Below, piece after piece: positions 16,600-24,822 of a DNA stretch of 64,000 nt. The notes under the pieces are model-generated. The model was given only the letters and a program-made list of their open reading frames with translations. It ran no database searches and had not been told where the DNA came from. The translations under genes were made by a program, and so were the position numbers. Within the stretch, counting starts at the first letter, position 1, and every line of letters starts with the position of its first letter. Location of the stretch: NCBI GenBank assembly GCA_016717345.1, contig JADKFR010000006.1, forward strand, positions 84,091 through 148,090. The letters run 5' to 3'. The DNA is from Propionibacteriaceae bacterium. Lineage in GTDB: Bacteria; Actinomycetota; Actinomycetes; Propionibacteriales; Propionibacteriaceae.

Positions 16600-17451
16600 T
16601 CAGCGAGAACCCCCGAACAGGTCGATCCGGCGCTCGATCTCGCCGAGCACGGCCGGTGCTGTGGTGTGGCAGCCCAGTGGGTGGTTGAGCTTGCCGAGTC
16701 CGTGGTAGTCGGAGGATCCAGTCACCAGCAGCCCCAGGCGATCGGCCAGGACGCGCAACGAACGACGCTGGGCCGGGGTGTGATCGTTGTGGTCGACTTC
16801 GATCCCGTCCAGCCCGTGCCTCCCCACCAGGCCGACCAGGAGGGATTCGGTGATCTGTCGCTCGCCTCCCCGGCCCCAGGGGTGAGCGATCACTGCCACG
16901 CCGCCAGCTCGGTGAACCAGATCGATGCCGGTGGCCACCTCGGTGGCGTACCGGGACACATAGGCGGGTCCGTCATCAGCGAGGTACCGGGCGAACGCCT
17001 GATTCCGGTCGGCAACGTAGCCACGCGCCACCAGGGCGTCCGCGACGTGAGGACGGCCGACCGACGGGCTGTCGCCGGCAAACCTGGCAACCTCGGACAA
17101 CTCCAGCGGCATCCCGAGACGGGCCAGCGCTGCCAGCATCGCAGGCACCCTGCGGCGGCGTCCCTCGCGAATGCGGGCCAGTTCGGCGGTAAGGGCCGGG
17201 TCAGCGGTGCGGCAGCCGTATCCCAGCAGGTGCACCGAGTCTCCCCCCAGCCGGGCCGAGATCTCGATCCCCGGAAGCAGCCTCACCGTGCTGCCGCGGG
17301 CAGCAGCGGCGGCATCAGCCAGGCCGTCGAAGGTGTCGTGGTCGCACAGCGCCAAGACGGTCAGTCCGGCACGGGCGGCGGCTGCCACCAGGTCGGCCGG
17401 CGAGTCGGTGCCGTCGGAGACTGCGCTGTGGGTATGGAGATCGATGGTCAT
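16600..17451 (-). CDS. PHP-domain phosphatase (TrpH/YciV-like)
   Basis: 283 residues of the PHP family. The metal site begins DLHTHS (His6, His8), continues with CDHDT, LPGIEIS, and ends with SSDYHG near residue 250. Homologues such as E. coli YciV (RNase AM) hydrolyse 3',5'-nucleoside bisphosphates and trim 5' ends of RNA. The gene is unlinked to tryptophan biosynthesis, so a nucleotide or RNA end-processing role is likelier than a trp role. The start is a clear ATG; the gdh stop lies about 70 bases upstream on the same strand. Confidence 0.85.
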   Translation of the reverse strand: MTIDLHTHSAVSDGTDSPADLVAAAARAGLTVLALCDHDTFDGLADAAAAARGSTVRLLPGIEISARLGGDSVHLLGYGCRTADPALTAELARIREGRRRRVPAMLAALARLGMPLELSEVARFAGDSPSVGRPHVADALVARGYVADRNQAFARYLADDGPAYVSRYATEVATGIDLVHRAGGVAVIAHPWGRGGERQITESLLVGLVGRHGLDGIEVDHNDHTPAQRRSLRVLADRLGLLVTGSSDYHGLGKLNHPLGCHTTAPAVLGEIERRIDLFGGSR

Positions 17452-17523
17452 GGTGGCGCCAGCTTAGGCACCCGACACCCCGTTCGCGGGGGTGGCGCCC
17501 CAGGGCGCGGCCGCCCGGCCCGG

Positions 17524-20500
17524 CTACCGCAGCAGGCCCCGCACCACTCCCAGTCCAACGCTCATGCGGGCCAGATCGGGCTCGCCCTCGCACACCGAGC
17601 GCAAGGTGGCGATCCGATCGGCGGCGGACACCTTCGAGGCCAGCCAGCGATCCACCATCATGATGGCGTCCTCCCCGGGTTGGCCGAGCGACAGGACGTC
17701 GGCCGTCAGTTCGGCATGGACGGAGAGCAGCTCGTCCCGCAGCGCTGCGCGAGCCATGGCGTCCCAGCGGGACTGCCGGGGCAACACGTCGATGCGATCC
17801 ACCAGGGTGTCGAGGTCGAGCCGGGAGGCGACGGCGAAGAACACGTCGCTGGCGAGCTCCGGGGCCACCCCGAGGCGGCCGGCGATCGCGGCGATGCCCA
17901 GGGCGTAATGCGCATGGGCCGCAGTGGCCATGGTCGCGGCCAACTCGGCGGGCGCCCCTTTGGCAACCCACCGGTCATAGTCAGCCTTTGCCCGGCCGTG
18001 CTGGAGGGCCGTGTCGCGCCGCCTGAGCCCCTCCCAGATCGCCGCCACCGGGTCGACGAACTCGCCGATGGCCCCCCTGATGTCGAGTGGGGAGCGACGG
18101 TTGTGCAGCAGCCAGCGGGTGACCCGTTCGACCATCCGGCGCAGATGCACCCGGAGCTCGGTCACCAGATCGGCGTCGAGGTCGTTCATGCGTTCCAGGA
18201 GGACTTCGGACACCCCCACGTGGTAGATCGCCCGAGCCGCCAGCTGGGCCCGGATCACGTCGGCGATCCCCGCCCCGGTTTCACTGGACAGCCGGTGGTA
18301 GGCCGTGGAGCCCTGAGAGTTCACGAACCGGTTGATGGCCACCGTCGTGATGATCTCGCGCGCCAGTGGATGCCGCGGCATGGCGTCGGCGAACCGTTCG
18401 CGCAAGGCCTGGGGGAAGTAGGTGAGGAGGCGGTCGGCGAGATAAGGGTCCTCCGGCAGCTCCGTCGCCAGCATCCACTTCTTCAACGCAATCTTCGTGT
18501 GGGACAACACCACGGCGAGTTCGGGGCGGGTGAGGCCACGCCCACCGGCGATCCGCAGCGCCATCTCGTCGCTGGTCGGCAGCGACTCCAACCCCCGGTC
18601 CAGGAACCCGGCCGCCTCCAGGGTGCGTAGCCATGCCTCGTGTTGGCCGGCGAGGGCGGCCGCCCGGGACATCGCGTTGGCCAACGCCAGGTTCTGCTCA
18701 ACCGTGTGACCCACCACGTGCTGAGCCACCTCGTCGGTCATCGAAGCCAGCAGCGGACCTCGTTCCTGCGGCGCCAGCCGCCCGCGTTCCAGCTCGGCAG
18801 CCAGCAGGATCTTGATGTTCACCTCGTGATCGGAGGTGTCGACGCCCGCGGAGTTGTCGATGAAGTCGGTGTTGATCCGGCCCCCTGCGAGGGCGTATTC
18901 GACGCGCCCGGGTTGCGTCCACCCGAGGTTTCCACCCTCGGCTGCACAACGGGCCCGCACCTGCGCTCCGTGGACCCGGACGGCGTCGTTGGCCTTGTCG
19001 CCCACCTCTGAGTTGGGCTGAGCGGCACCTTTGACGTAGGTGCCGATCCCCCCGTTGAACAGCAGGTCGACCGGTGCCGTCAGGATCGCCCGAATCAGTT
19101 CGGGCGGCGTGAGACGCCTCACCTCATCGGGCAGGGCAAGCGCGCGTCGCACCGCTTGGCTGATCGGAATCGACTTGCTCGCTCGCTCGTAGACCCCACC
19201 CCCCGCCGAGATCAGCGATCGGTCGTAGTCGCCCCAACTCGAGCGGGGCAGGGCGAACAACCGCTGCCGCTCGGCATGACTCGTCGCCGCGTCGGGGTCC
19301 GGATCCAGGAAGATGTGCAGGTGGTTGAAGGCCGCGACCAGCCGGGTGTGGTCGGAGGCCAGCATGCCGTTGCCGAACACATCTCCGGACATGTCCCCGA
19401 TCCCGACGCAGGTGAAGTCGGTGGTCTGGCAGTCGACCCCCATTTCCCGGAAGTGCCGCTTCACCGACTCCCAGGCACCACGCGCGGTGATCCCCATCCG
19501 CTTGTGGTCGTAGCCGGCAGAGCCACCCGAGGCGAAGGCGTCCCCGAGCCAGAACCCGTGGGCCAGGGCGATGCCGTTCGCGAGGTCGGAGAAGCTCGCC
19601 GTCCCCTTGTCGGCAGCCACCACCAGGTAGGAATCGTCCCCGTCGTAGCGGATCACCCTCGGCGGCGGGACGATGACTCCGGCCACCAGATTGTCGGTCA
19701 CGCTGAGCAGCGCCTCGATGAAGATCCGGTAGCAGGCTTCGCCTTCGCTCTGCCAGCCCGCGCGATCCAACCCCGGGTCCGGCAGTTGCTGCGGGACGAA
19801 GCCGCCTTTGGCCCCGACCGGGACGATGACGGTGTTCTTCACCGTCTGGGCCTTGACCAGTCCCAGCACCTCGGTGCGGAAGTCCTCCTTGCGGTCGGAC
19901 CAGCGCAACCCGCCGCGAGCCACCCGTCCGAACCGGAGATGAACCCCCTGCACCCGCGGAGAGTAGACGAAGATCTCAAACGCCGGCCGAGGTTCCGGCA
20001 GGAGTGGCAGCTCGCTCGGGAGGATCTTGTAGGCCAACGCTGGGGAGTCGGCGAAGGCGTTGGTGCGGACGGTGGCCTTGATCACCGCCACGAACATGCG
20101 CAGGATCCGGTCGTGGTCGAGGCTGGGGACGGCCTCCAGGGCCACCTCGAGCCGCCCCCATGCCGACGCCAGGGCCGCCTCGCGGTCGGCGGGCTCGCTG
20201 ACCGCCGCCGGGTCGAACCGGGTCTCGAAGGCTTGGACCAGGTCGATCGCCACATCCGGGTGGGCGGTCAGGCAGTCGGCGATGTATTGCTGGCTGAAGC
20301 CCACACCGGCCTGCTGCAGGTAGCGCGAGACGCCTCGCAGCCAGCTGACCTGTCGCCAGGTCAACCCTGCGGTCAGGACCAGCCGGTTCAGCCGTCCAGG
20401 TTCACAGGCACCCCGGTACGACGCCTCGAAGGCTTGGACGAATCGCTCACGGTCCGACGTCCCCCAGGCCGTCACCTCAACCGTCGCCGGGAGCCGAAGT

Positions 20501-22314
20501 CCGAAGTCGAAGAGGTGCACCCGCCGGCCCCGCAGCTCCCACTCGTAGGGCCGCTCATCGACGACGTCAACGCCCAGCACGCTCAGGTGAGGCATGACCT
20601 GCGTGAGTTCCATCGGCTGGAACGCGAACACCTTCAGTCGGATGTCCGAGGGGTCCTCCCCGTCCGTCGGGAGGTAGAGCGAAAAGCGCAGGTCGGCGGG
20701 GTTCCGGAGCTCGTTGGCCAGGAGGAGGTCGTCCACCGCGACCTGGGGGCTGAAGGCCTCCTCGTAGGCTTCGGTGAACTCCACCCCGCGCGCCTGGCTC
20801 GGGATCCCTCGCACGGCCTCGCCGAAGCCGTCCTCCCAGGTTCTGGTGGCCGCCTCGATGCGGGCGGTGATCCGGGCCTCCTCGTCGTCCGACCCGTGCG
20901 AGCCGATCGAGAGCCGGATCACGTAGAACAGCCGTGTCAGAACCGATTCGGAGACCAGCGAGGTGTACTCCAACGATTCGCCGGACAGTTCGTCCATCAC
21001 CACCTGGGACATGCGCTGGCGCACGGCGGTGTTGTAGCGGTCACGGGGAAGGTAGACCAGCACTGTGGCGAACTGGCCGTGCCGGTCGCGGCGGACGAAG
21101 GCTCGCACCACCCGGCGCTCCCGAAGCGCGGCGACCGCGAGGACGATCGGAGCCAACTCGTCAAGGTCGGCTTGGAAGAGCTCGTCCCGGGGGTAGGTGT
21201 TGATGGCCTGCCAAACGGCGTTGCCCCCATACGAGTTGACCTCGAAGCCGCTGCGCGCCACCAGTCGCTCAGCCTTGGCGGCCAGCACCGGGATGTGGGA
21301 CACCGATTCGGTGTAGGCCGCGGCCGCCAGCAGCCCCAGGAACCTCGATTCGCCTACCAGGTCCCCGTTCCCGTCGTAGAGCCGGACCCCCAGATAGTCG
21401 AGGTAGGAACCGCGGTGGACGCGCGAGCGGCGAGGGTCCTTGGTCATCACCAGAACCTGCTGACCGCCCAGGGCCGGGAGGGCGTGGAAGGTGCCGGGGG
21501 GATCGACATCCCCGCGCAGGATCCCCAGGCCCGAGCCTGGCACCCGATGGAGACCATCACTGTCGTAGGCGTACTCCTGGTAGCCGAGGAAGACGAAATG
21601 TCCCCCCGCCAGCCACCTCAGCAGCTCGACCGCCTCGCGGACCTGCACCGGATCGAGCGGGCTCGCCGCGTGCTCCAGCACGTCAGCGGCCGCCCTGGCC
21701 CTGGCCACCATCGGTTGCCAGTCGTCGACGGCGATCCTGACCTCGTCCAGCGTCGCCTGCAGCCCAGCAGCCAGTTCGTCCGCCAGCTCGGCGGCAGCAA
21801 CGCCCAGGGGCGGAAAGACCACCATGGTGATCCAGGACTCGCGCGCGGCAGGCTTGGCCGCCGCACCCTCCCCCAGGGCCAGGAATCGCCCGTCCGGATC
21901 GCGCTGCACCTGAGGCTGGGGGTGGTACAGCTGCTTCAGGCTCCAGCCCTGGCGACCGAGTTCGATCCCCAGGCTGTCGACGAGGAACGGTCGATCCGCC
22001 GTGACGACCTGCACCACGGTGGAGCCCTCCGCACTCCAGCCCTGGTCCGCGATGGAAGGGGTGAACACCCGCACGAGGTGGTGGTCAGCTCCCCGCACCC
22101 GCCCCAGCTCCAGGTGGGCAGTGATCAGTCGAGCCAGGACGTCCGGGTTCAGCGACGTCAGTTCATCGTCGGGGACGTGCTGGAGGTACAACCGGACGAA
22201 GCCGGCGACCACGTCGGCATCGAGCCACGGCAGGTGCCGTGCGGCGGACCCGACGACAGCGTCGAGCAGGGACTGACGGAGCAGGACGCCCACGGGTGTC
22301 ACCTCACTTCTCAC
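17524..22314 (-). CDS. gdh: NAD-specific glutamate dehydrogenase, large (about 180 kDa) type
   Basis: 1596 residues from GTG 22314, which has GAGGA 7 bases upstream; an ATG at 22434 would lengthen it by 40 low-complexity residues and nearly abut the divergent gene. M. tuberculosis Rv2476c is 1624 residues, so length fits. It oxidises glutamate to 2-oxoglutarate with NAD. Visible signatures are an N-terminal ACT-like regulatory region, GGLRWSDRKEDFRTE, VPVGAKGGFV with the catalytic lysine, GIGDMSGDVFGNGML and GGIGTYVKGA. In mycobacteria this enzyme is inhibited by unphosphorylated GarA, which PknG inactivates, linking it functionally to the pknG locus of this window. Single gene. Confidence 0.95.
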   Translation of the reverse strand: MRSEVTPVGVLLRQSLLDAVVGSAARHLPWLDADVVAGFVRLYLQHVPDDELTSLNPDVLARLITAHLELGRVRGADHHLVRVFTPSIADQGWSAEGSTVVQVVTADRPFLVDSLGIELGRQGWSLKQLYHPQPQVQRDPDGRFLALGEGAAAKPAARESWITMVVFPPLGVAAAELADELAAGLQATLDEVRIAVDDWQPMVARARAAADVLEHAASPLDPVQVREAVELLRWLAGGHFVFLGYQEYAYDSDGLHRVPGSGLGILRGDVDPPGTFHALPALGGQQVLVMTKDPRRSRVHRGSYLDYLGVRLYDGNGDLVGESRFLGLLAAAAYTESVSHIPVLAAKAERLVARSGFEVNSYGGNAVWQAINTYPRDELFQADLDELAPIVLAVAALRERRVVRAFVRRDRHGQFATVLVYLPRDRYNTAVRQRMSQVVMDELSGESLEYTSLVSESVLTRLFYVIRLSIGSHGSDDEEARITARIEAATRTWEDGFGEAVRGIPSQARGVEFTEAYEEAFSPQVAVDDLLLANELRNPADLRFSLYLPTDGEDPSDIRLKVFAFQPMELTQVMPHLSVLGVDVVDERPYEWELRGRRVHLFDFGLRLPATVEVTAWGTSDRERFVQAFEASYRGACEPGRLNRLVLTAGLTWRQVSWLRGVSRYLQQAGVGFSQQYIADCLTAHPDVAIDLVQAFETRFDPAAVSEPADREAALASAWGRLEVALEAVPSLDHDRILRMFVAVIKATVRTNAFADSPALAYKILPSELPLLPEPRPAFEIFVYSPRVQGVHLRFGRVARGGLRWSDRKEDFRTEVLGLVKAQTVKNTVIVPVGAKGGFVPQQLPDPGLDRAGWQSEGEACYRIFIEALLSVTDNLVAGVIVPPPRVIRYDGDDSYLVVAADKGTASFSDLANGIALAHGFWLGDAFASGGSAGYDHKRMGITARGAWESVKRHFREMGVDCQTTDFTCVGIGDMSGDVFGNGMLASDHTRLVAAFNHLHIFLDPDPDAATSHAERQRLFALPRSSWGDYDRSLISAGGGVYERASKSIPISQAVRRALALPDEVRRLTPPELIRAILTAPVDLLFNGGIGTYVKGAAQPNSEVGDKANDAVRVHGAQVRARCAAEGGNLGWTQPGRVEYALAGGRINTDFIDNSAGVDTSDHEVNIKILLAAELERGRLAPQERGPLLASMTDEVAQHVVGHTVEQNLALANAMSRAAALAGQHEAWLRTLEAAGFLDRGLESLPTSDEMALRIAGGRGLTRPELAVVLSHTKIALKKWMLATELPEDPYLADRLLTYFPQALRERFADAMPRHPLAREIITTVAINRFVNSQGSTAYHRLSSETGAGIADVIRAQLAARAIYHVGVSEVLLERMNDLDADLVTELRVHLRRMVERVTRWLLHNRRSPLDIRGAIGEFVDPVAAIWEGLRRRDTALQHGRAKADYDRWVAKGAPAELAATMATAAHAHYALGIAAIAGRLGVAPELASDVFFAVASRLDLDTLVDRIDVLPRQSRWDAMARAALRDELLSVHAELTADVLSLGQPGEDAIMMVDRWLASKVSAADRIATLRSVCEGEPDLARMSVGLGVVRGLLR

Positions 22315-22442
22315 GCCTGGGTCCTCACTGACAAAGCGCGCTGCCTTCACCCTAACCGGGCGGGGGCGCCGGCAGCGGCGGCACAGCGCGACCGGAGCGT
22401 CGCCACCCCTTCCCGGGGGCCGTTCCGCCGGCATGCCCCAGA

Positions 22443-22922
22443 ATGGTCGTCATGCACATCAGCGCCACGAACGACTTCCCGCAGGCCGTGGACGAGGCCT
22501 TCCGAATGCTGACCGACCGCAGCTTCCTGGACGCGGTCTGCCGGGCCACCGGACCCCTGGAGTACTCCGCCTTCGTCGATGGGCTCCTCACCGGTTCACG
22601 TCGGGTGATGCCCAACCATCCCTCCATCAAGCGTTTCACCGGACCGACCATCACGGTCAGTGACGAGATCGCGTGGGAAGCCGAGCCGACGTCGGACGGA
22701 GGGCGCCGGGGCGCCACCCGGGTGACCGTCGCGGGAATGCCGGTCGAACTGCTCGGCACCGCAACCTTGTCAGCCCACGGGGCGGGCTCCCTGCTCCGGT
22801 ACGAAGGCGAACTGACGGTCGCCATCCCGCTGTTCGGACCAGGATTGGAGAAACAGGCGGCCCCCCTGCTGATCGAAGCGCTCAACATGCAGCAGCAGGT
22901 GGCTCGAACCTGGCCCTCGTGA
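22443..22922 (+). CDS. DUF2505 family protein
   Basis: 159 residues (156 if the second ATG at 22452 is used; neither start has a strong ribosome-binding site). Recognised as DUF2505 by the start HISATNDFPQAVDEAF, the central TVSDEIAWE and the ending FGPGLEKQAAPLL. These proteins have a START/SRPBCC-like lipid-cavity fold by family description, but no function is established. Divergent from gdh with about 130 bases between, which must hold both promoters. Confidence 0.8.
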   Translation: MVVMHISATNDFPQAVDEAFRMLTDRSFLDAVCRATGPLEYSAFVDGLLTGSRRVMPNHPSIKRFTGPTITVSDEIAWEAEPTSDGGRRGATRVTVAGMPVELLGTATLSAHGAGSLLRYEGELTVAIPLFGPGLEKQAAPLLIEALNMQQQVARTWPS

Positions 22923-22941
22923 CCCCGGCTAGCCTTGCGGA

Positions 22942-23544
22942 ATGACCACGCCACGCAAGCCGCACCGGCCCAGCGTCCGGGAGCCGGCCGCCCTGGAGGT
23001 GCTGGGTGAGCGCAGCGACCCGATCGCGGCCCTGCACGCCGCCCATGAAACGGCTGCCGTCCTGCTGCACACCGGCCGGGCGGCCGACGATCCAGCGGTC
23101 ACCGAACGGCTGCTGGGCCTCGGGGAGGAGATCGGGCTGTCCACGATGGCCGAGCTCTGGTCCTCCCGGCCTGCGCGCACCCTGCCCGGGGTGCTGTGGC
23201 GTCTGTATCTGCTGCGGGAATGGGTGGAGAGCGACCCGGACGGAGTGGCACGCGAGTACGCGGCCGGCATCCGTTTCACCGAACCGAACCATGCCGTGGC
23301 CGGGGTCGATCCGCCCGGCCCTCAGGAGGTCCGACGGGTCGCCGACCAGATCCTGCGAGGGCTTTTCGTCGGGGATTTCGCCGTCGCCCTGGAGCGGGCG
23401 GCGGCGTTCTGCCACGTCGTGTCGTCAGGTCGCGCCGACATCACCCACGGCTCACGGGCGGTGATCCAGGCCGGGCGGCTGCAGAAGATGGCCGACGACC
23501 TGGGCGCCAGTGCTCGTTTGTGGCGGGCGGGGACCCTGCAGTGA
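22942..23544 (+). CDS. Conserved actinobacterial protein, function unknown
   Basis: 200 residues, cytoplasmic, mostly helical. Starts MTTPRKPHRPSVREPAAL and contains a conserved-looking HAAHETAAVLL helix and an LRGLFVGDFAVALERAAAF segment; the C-terminal part (SRAVIQAGRLQKMADDL) is helical. No enzymatic motif seen. It follows the DUF2505 gene by 19 bases and is probably co-transcribed. Ends at a hairpin shared with the convergent DUF5997 gene. Confidence 0.7.
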   Translation: MTTPRKPHRPSVREPAALEVLGERSDPIAALHAAHETAAVLLHTGRAADDPAVTERLLGLGEEIGLSTMAELWSSRPARTLPGVLWRLYLLREWVESDPDGVAREYAAGIRFTEPNHAVAGVDPPGPQEVRRVADQILRGLFVGDFAVALERAAAFCHVVSSGRADITHGSRAVIQAGRLQKMADDLGASARLWRAGTLQ

Positions 23545-23696
23545 CGGCCCTCGATTTGGGTGCATCGCCCGGGCCGCCTATTCTCGTTCGAGGTGTCGGG
23601 CCGCGGTAGCCCCGGGCTCCAACTATCGCCGCTTCGAGCGGCCACGCGCCGAGAGGCGCTCCCGGCCCGACGCCATCATCTCCGAGCCACTCCGCC

Positions 23697-23719
23697 CCCG
23701 CCGCTGATTCAGCGGCGGG
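23697..23719. terminator. Short hairpin between convergent genes
   Basis: CCCGCCGCTG (23697-23706) and CAGCGGCGGG (23710-23719) form a perfect 10-bp stem with a 3-base loop. The stem includes the last codons and stop of the DUF5997 gene and follows the end of the convergent plus-strand gene by about 150 bases. Confidence 0.6.
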
Positions 23720-24071
23720 TAGGGCGTTGCTTGAGCCGCTCGCGCTCGGCGATGACCGCCCGGTAACGATCCCGTTCCTCGATCAGCCAGGCAGGCGGGT
23801 CGGCGATGAGCGCCCCGATCTCGTCGGCGTCCAGCGCCGTGTCGATCCCGCCCCGGACCAGCCCGGAGCGGGAAACGCCGAGCTTGCCGGCCACCACGTC
23901 GCGCGGGAACGGGCCCTGACGGCGCAACTGGCTCAGCCACAGCGGCGGGTCTTCGCGCAGCGCCGTGAGCTCGTCCCGGGTGATCGGTGAGCGCTGGAAC
24001 TCCGGCGGAGCCGCGGGCAGGTAGATGCCGAGTTTGCTGGCCGCGGTTGTCGGTTTCATGGTCTGGCTCAC
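23709..24071 (-). CDS. DUF5997 family protein
   Basis: 120 residues from a GTG start. MKPTTAASKLGIYLPAAP and the middle WLSQLRRQGPFPRDVVAGKL are family hallmarks. A helix-turn-helix-like stretch (PRDVVAGKLGVSRSGLVRGG) suggests DNA binding, but this is inference. In many actinobacteria the gene faces a LysR-substrate-domain gene across a short divergent promoter, exactly as here (56 bases between starts), which suggests a joint regulatory unit. Confidence 0.82.
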   Translation of the reverse strand: MSQTMKPTTAASKLGIYLPAAPPEFQRSPITRDELTALREDPPLWLSQLRRQGPFPRDVVAGKLGVSRSGLVRGGIDTALDADEIGALIADPPAWLIEERDRYRAVIAERERLKQRPTRR

Positions 24072-24127
24072 CGGGGCAGCCTAGCCGTCCAACGCACCGC
24101 TGACGCACGACGTACTAGCCTTCGTTC

Positions 24128-24817
24128 GTGACAGTGCCCGAACCGCCCGCAGCCGGATCCTCCAGGGCTCCCTCCCTGCGGGTCGGTTACGTTCCCGGCG
24201 TGACCCTGACGAAGTGGCGCAAGGTCTGGTCCCAGCGGTTCCCGAAGCAGCCACTGGCGGTCGTCGAGGTCGCCCGGCCGTCCCAGCGACAGGTGCTGGA
24301 CGCGGGCGAGGTGGACCTGTGCTTCGTCCGGCTCCCGATCTTGAGCGATGGCCTGCACGTGATCCGCCTCTACGACGAGGTACCGGTGGTCGTGGTACCC
24401 AAGGACCATCCGGTGGCAGCCTTCGACGACATCACCTGCGCCGATCTGGCAGGCGAGACGATGCTCGACCCCGAGTCCGCCGACGCGCTCGATCGCGTCG
24501 CCTGGGGTGCGGGCCTGGTGCGCCTGCCGCACTCGGTGGCACGCGCCGGCAGCCGACGGGATCTGGTGTACCGGCCCATCACCGACGCCGCCCCGACGAC
24601 CATCGCCGTGGCCTGGGGGGTGGACGATCCGCACCCCCTGATCGAGGAGTTCATCGGCATCGTCCGAGGACGGACGGTGAACAGCTCGCGGACGGCTCAG
24701 GCCCGAGCGGCGCAGGGCACCGGCGTCCCGGCGCCACCGGCTGCCGGCCCGACCCGACGGGCGGGCTCGCGACCTGCCCCTTCCAGCCGCAGCCGGCGCA
24801 CCCGAGGCGGTCGCTGA
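24128..24817 (+). CDS. LysR substrate-binding domain protein without helix-turn-helix
   Basis: 229 residues from GTG 24128. Homologous only to the effector-binding half of LysR-type regulators: LRVGYVPGVTLTKWRKVW, then VDLCFVRLPI, VVVPKDHPVA and DLAGETMLDPE. No N-terminal winged helix precedes it. The last 50 residues are a basic Ser/Arg/Pro tail. Because the divergently encoded DUF5997 protein has a helix-turn-helix-like stretch, the two could form a split regulator in which sensing and DNA binding are in separate chains; this is speculation. Confidence 0.82.
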   Translation: MTVPEPPAAGSSRAPSLRVGYVPGVTLTKWRKVWSQRFPKQPLAVVEVARPSQRQVLDAGEVDLCFVRLPILSDGLHVIRLYDEVPVVVVPKDHPVAAFDDITCADLAGETMLDPESADALDRVAWGAGLVRLPHSVARAGSRRDLVYRPITDAAPTTIAVAWGVDDPHPLIEEFIGIVRGRTVNSSRTAQARAAQGTGVPAPPAAGPTRRAGSRPAPSSRSRRTRGGR

Positions 24818-24822
24818 ACCGA

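Noticed and set aside
15724..18630. Plus-strand open frame of 968 codons opposite trpS, the PHP gene and gdh
   Set aside because: Antisense shadow of well-recognised genes in GC-rich DNA; the translation is rich in Gly, Arg, His and Gln with no family resemblance.
19156..22512. Plus-strand open frame of 1118 codons opposite gdh
   Set aside because: Same antisense artefact; gdh motifs on the other strand are unambiguous.
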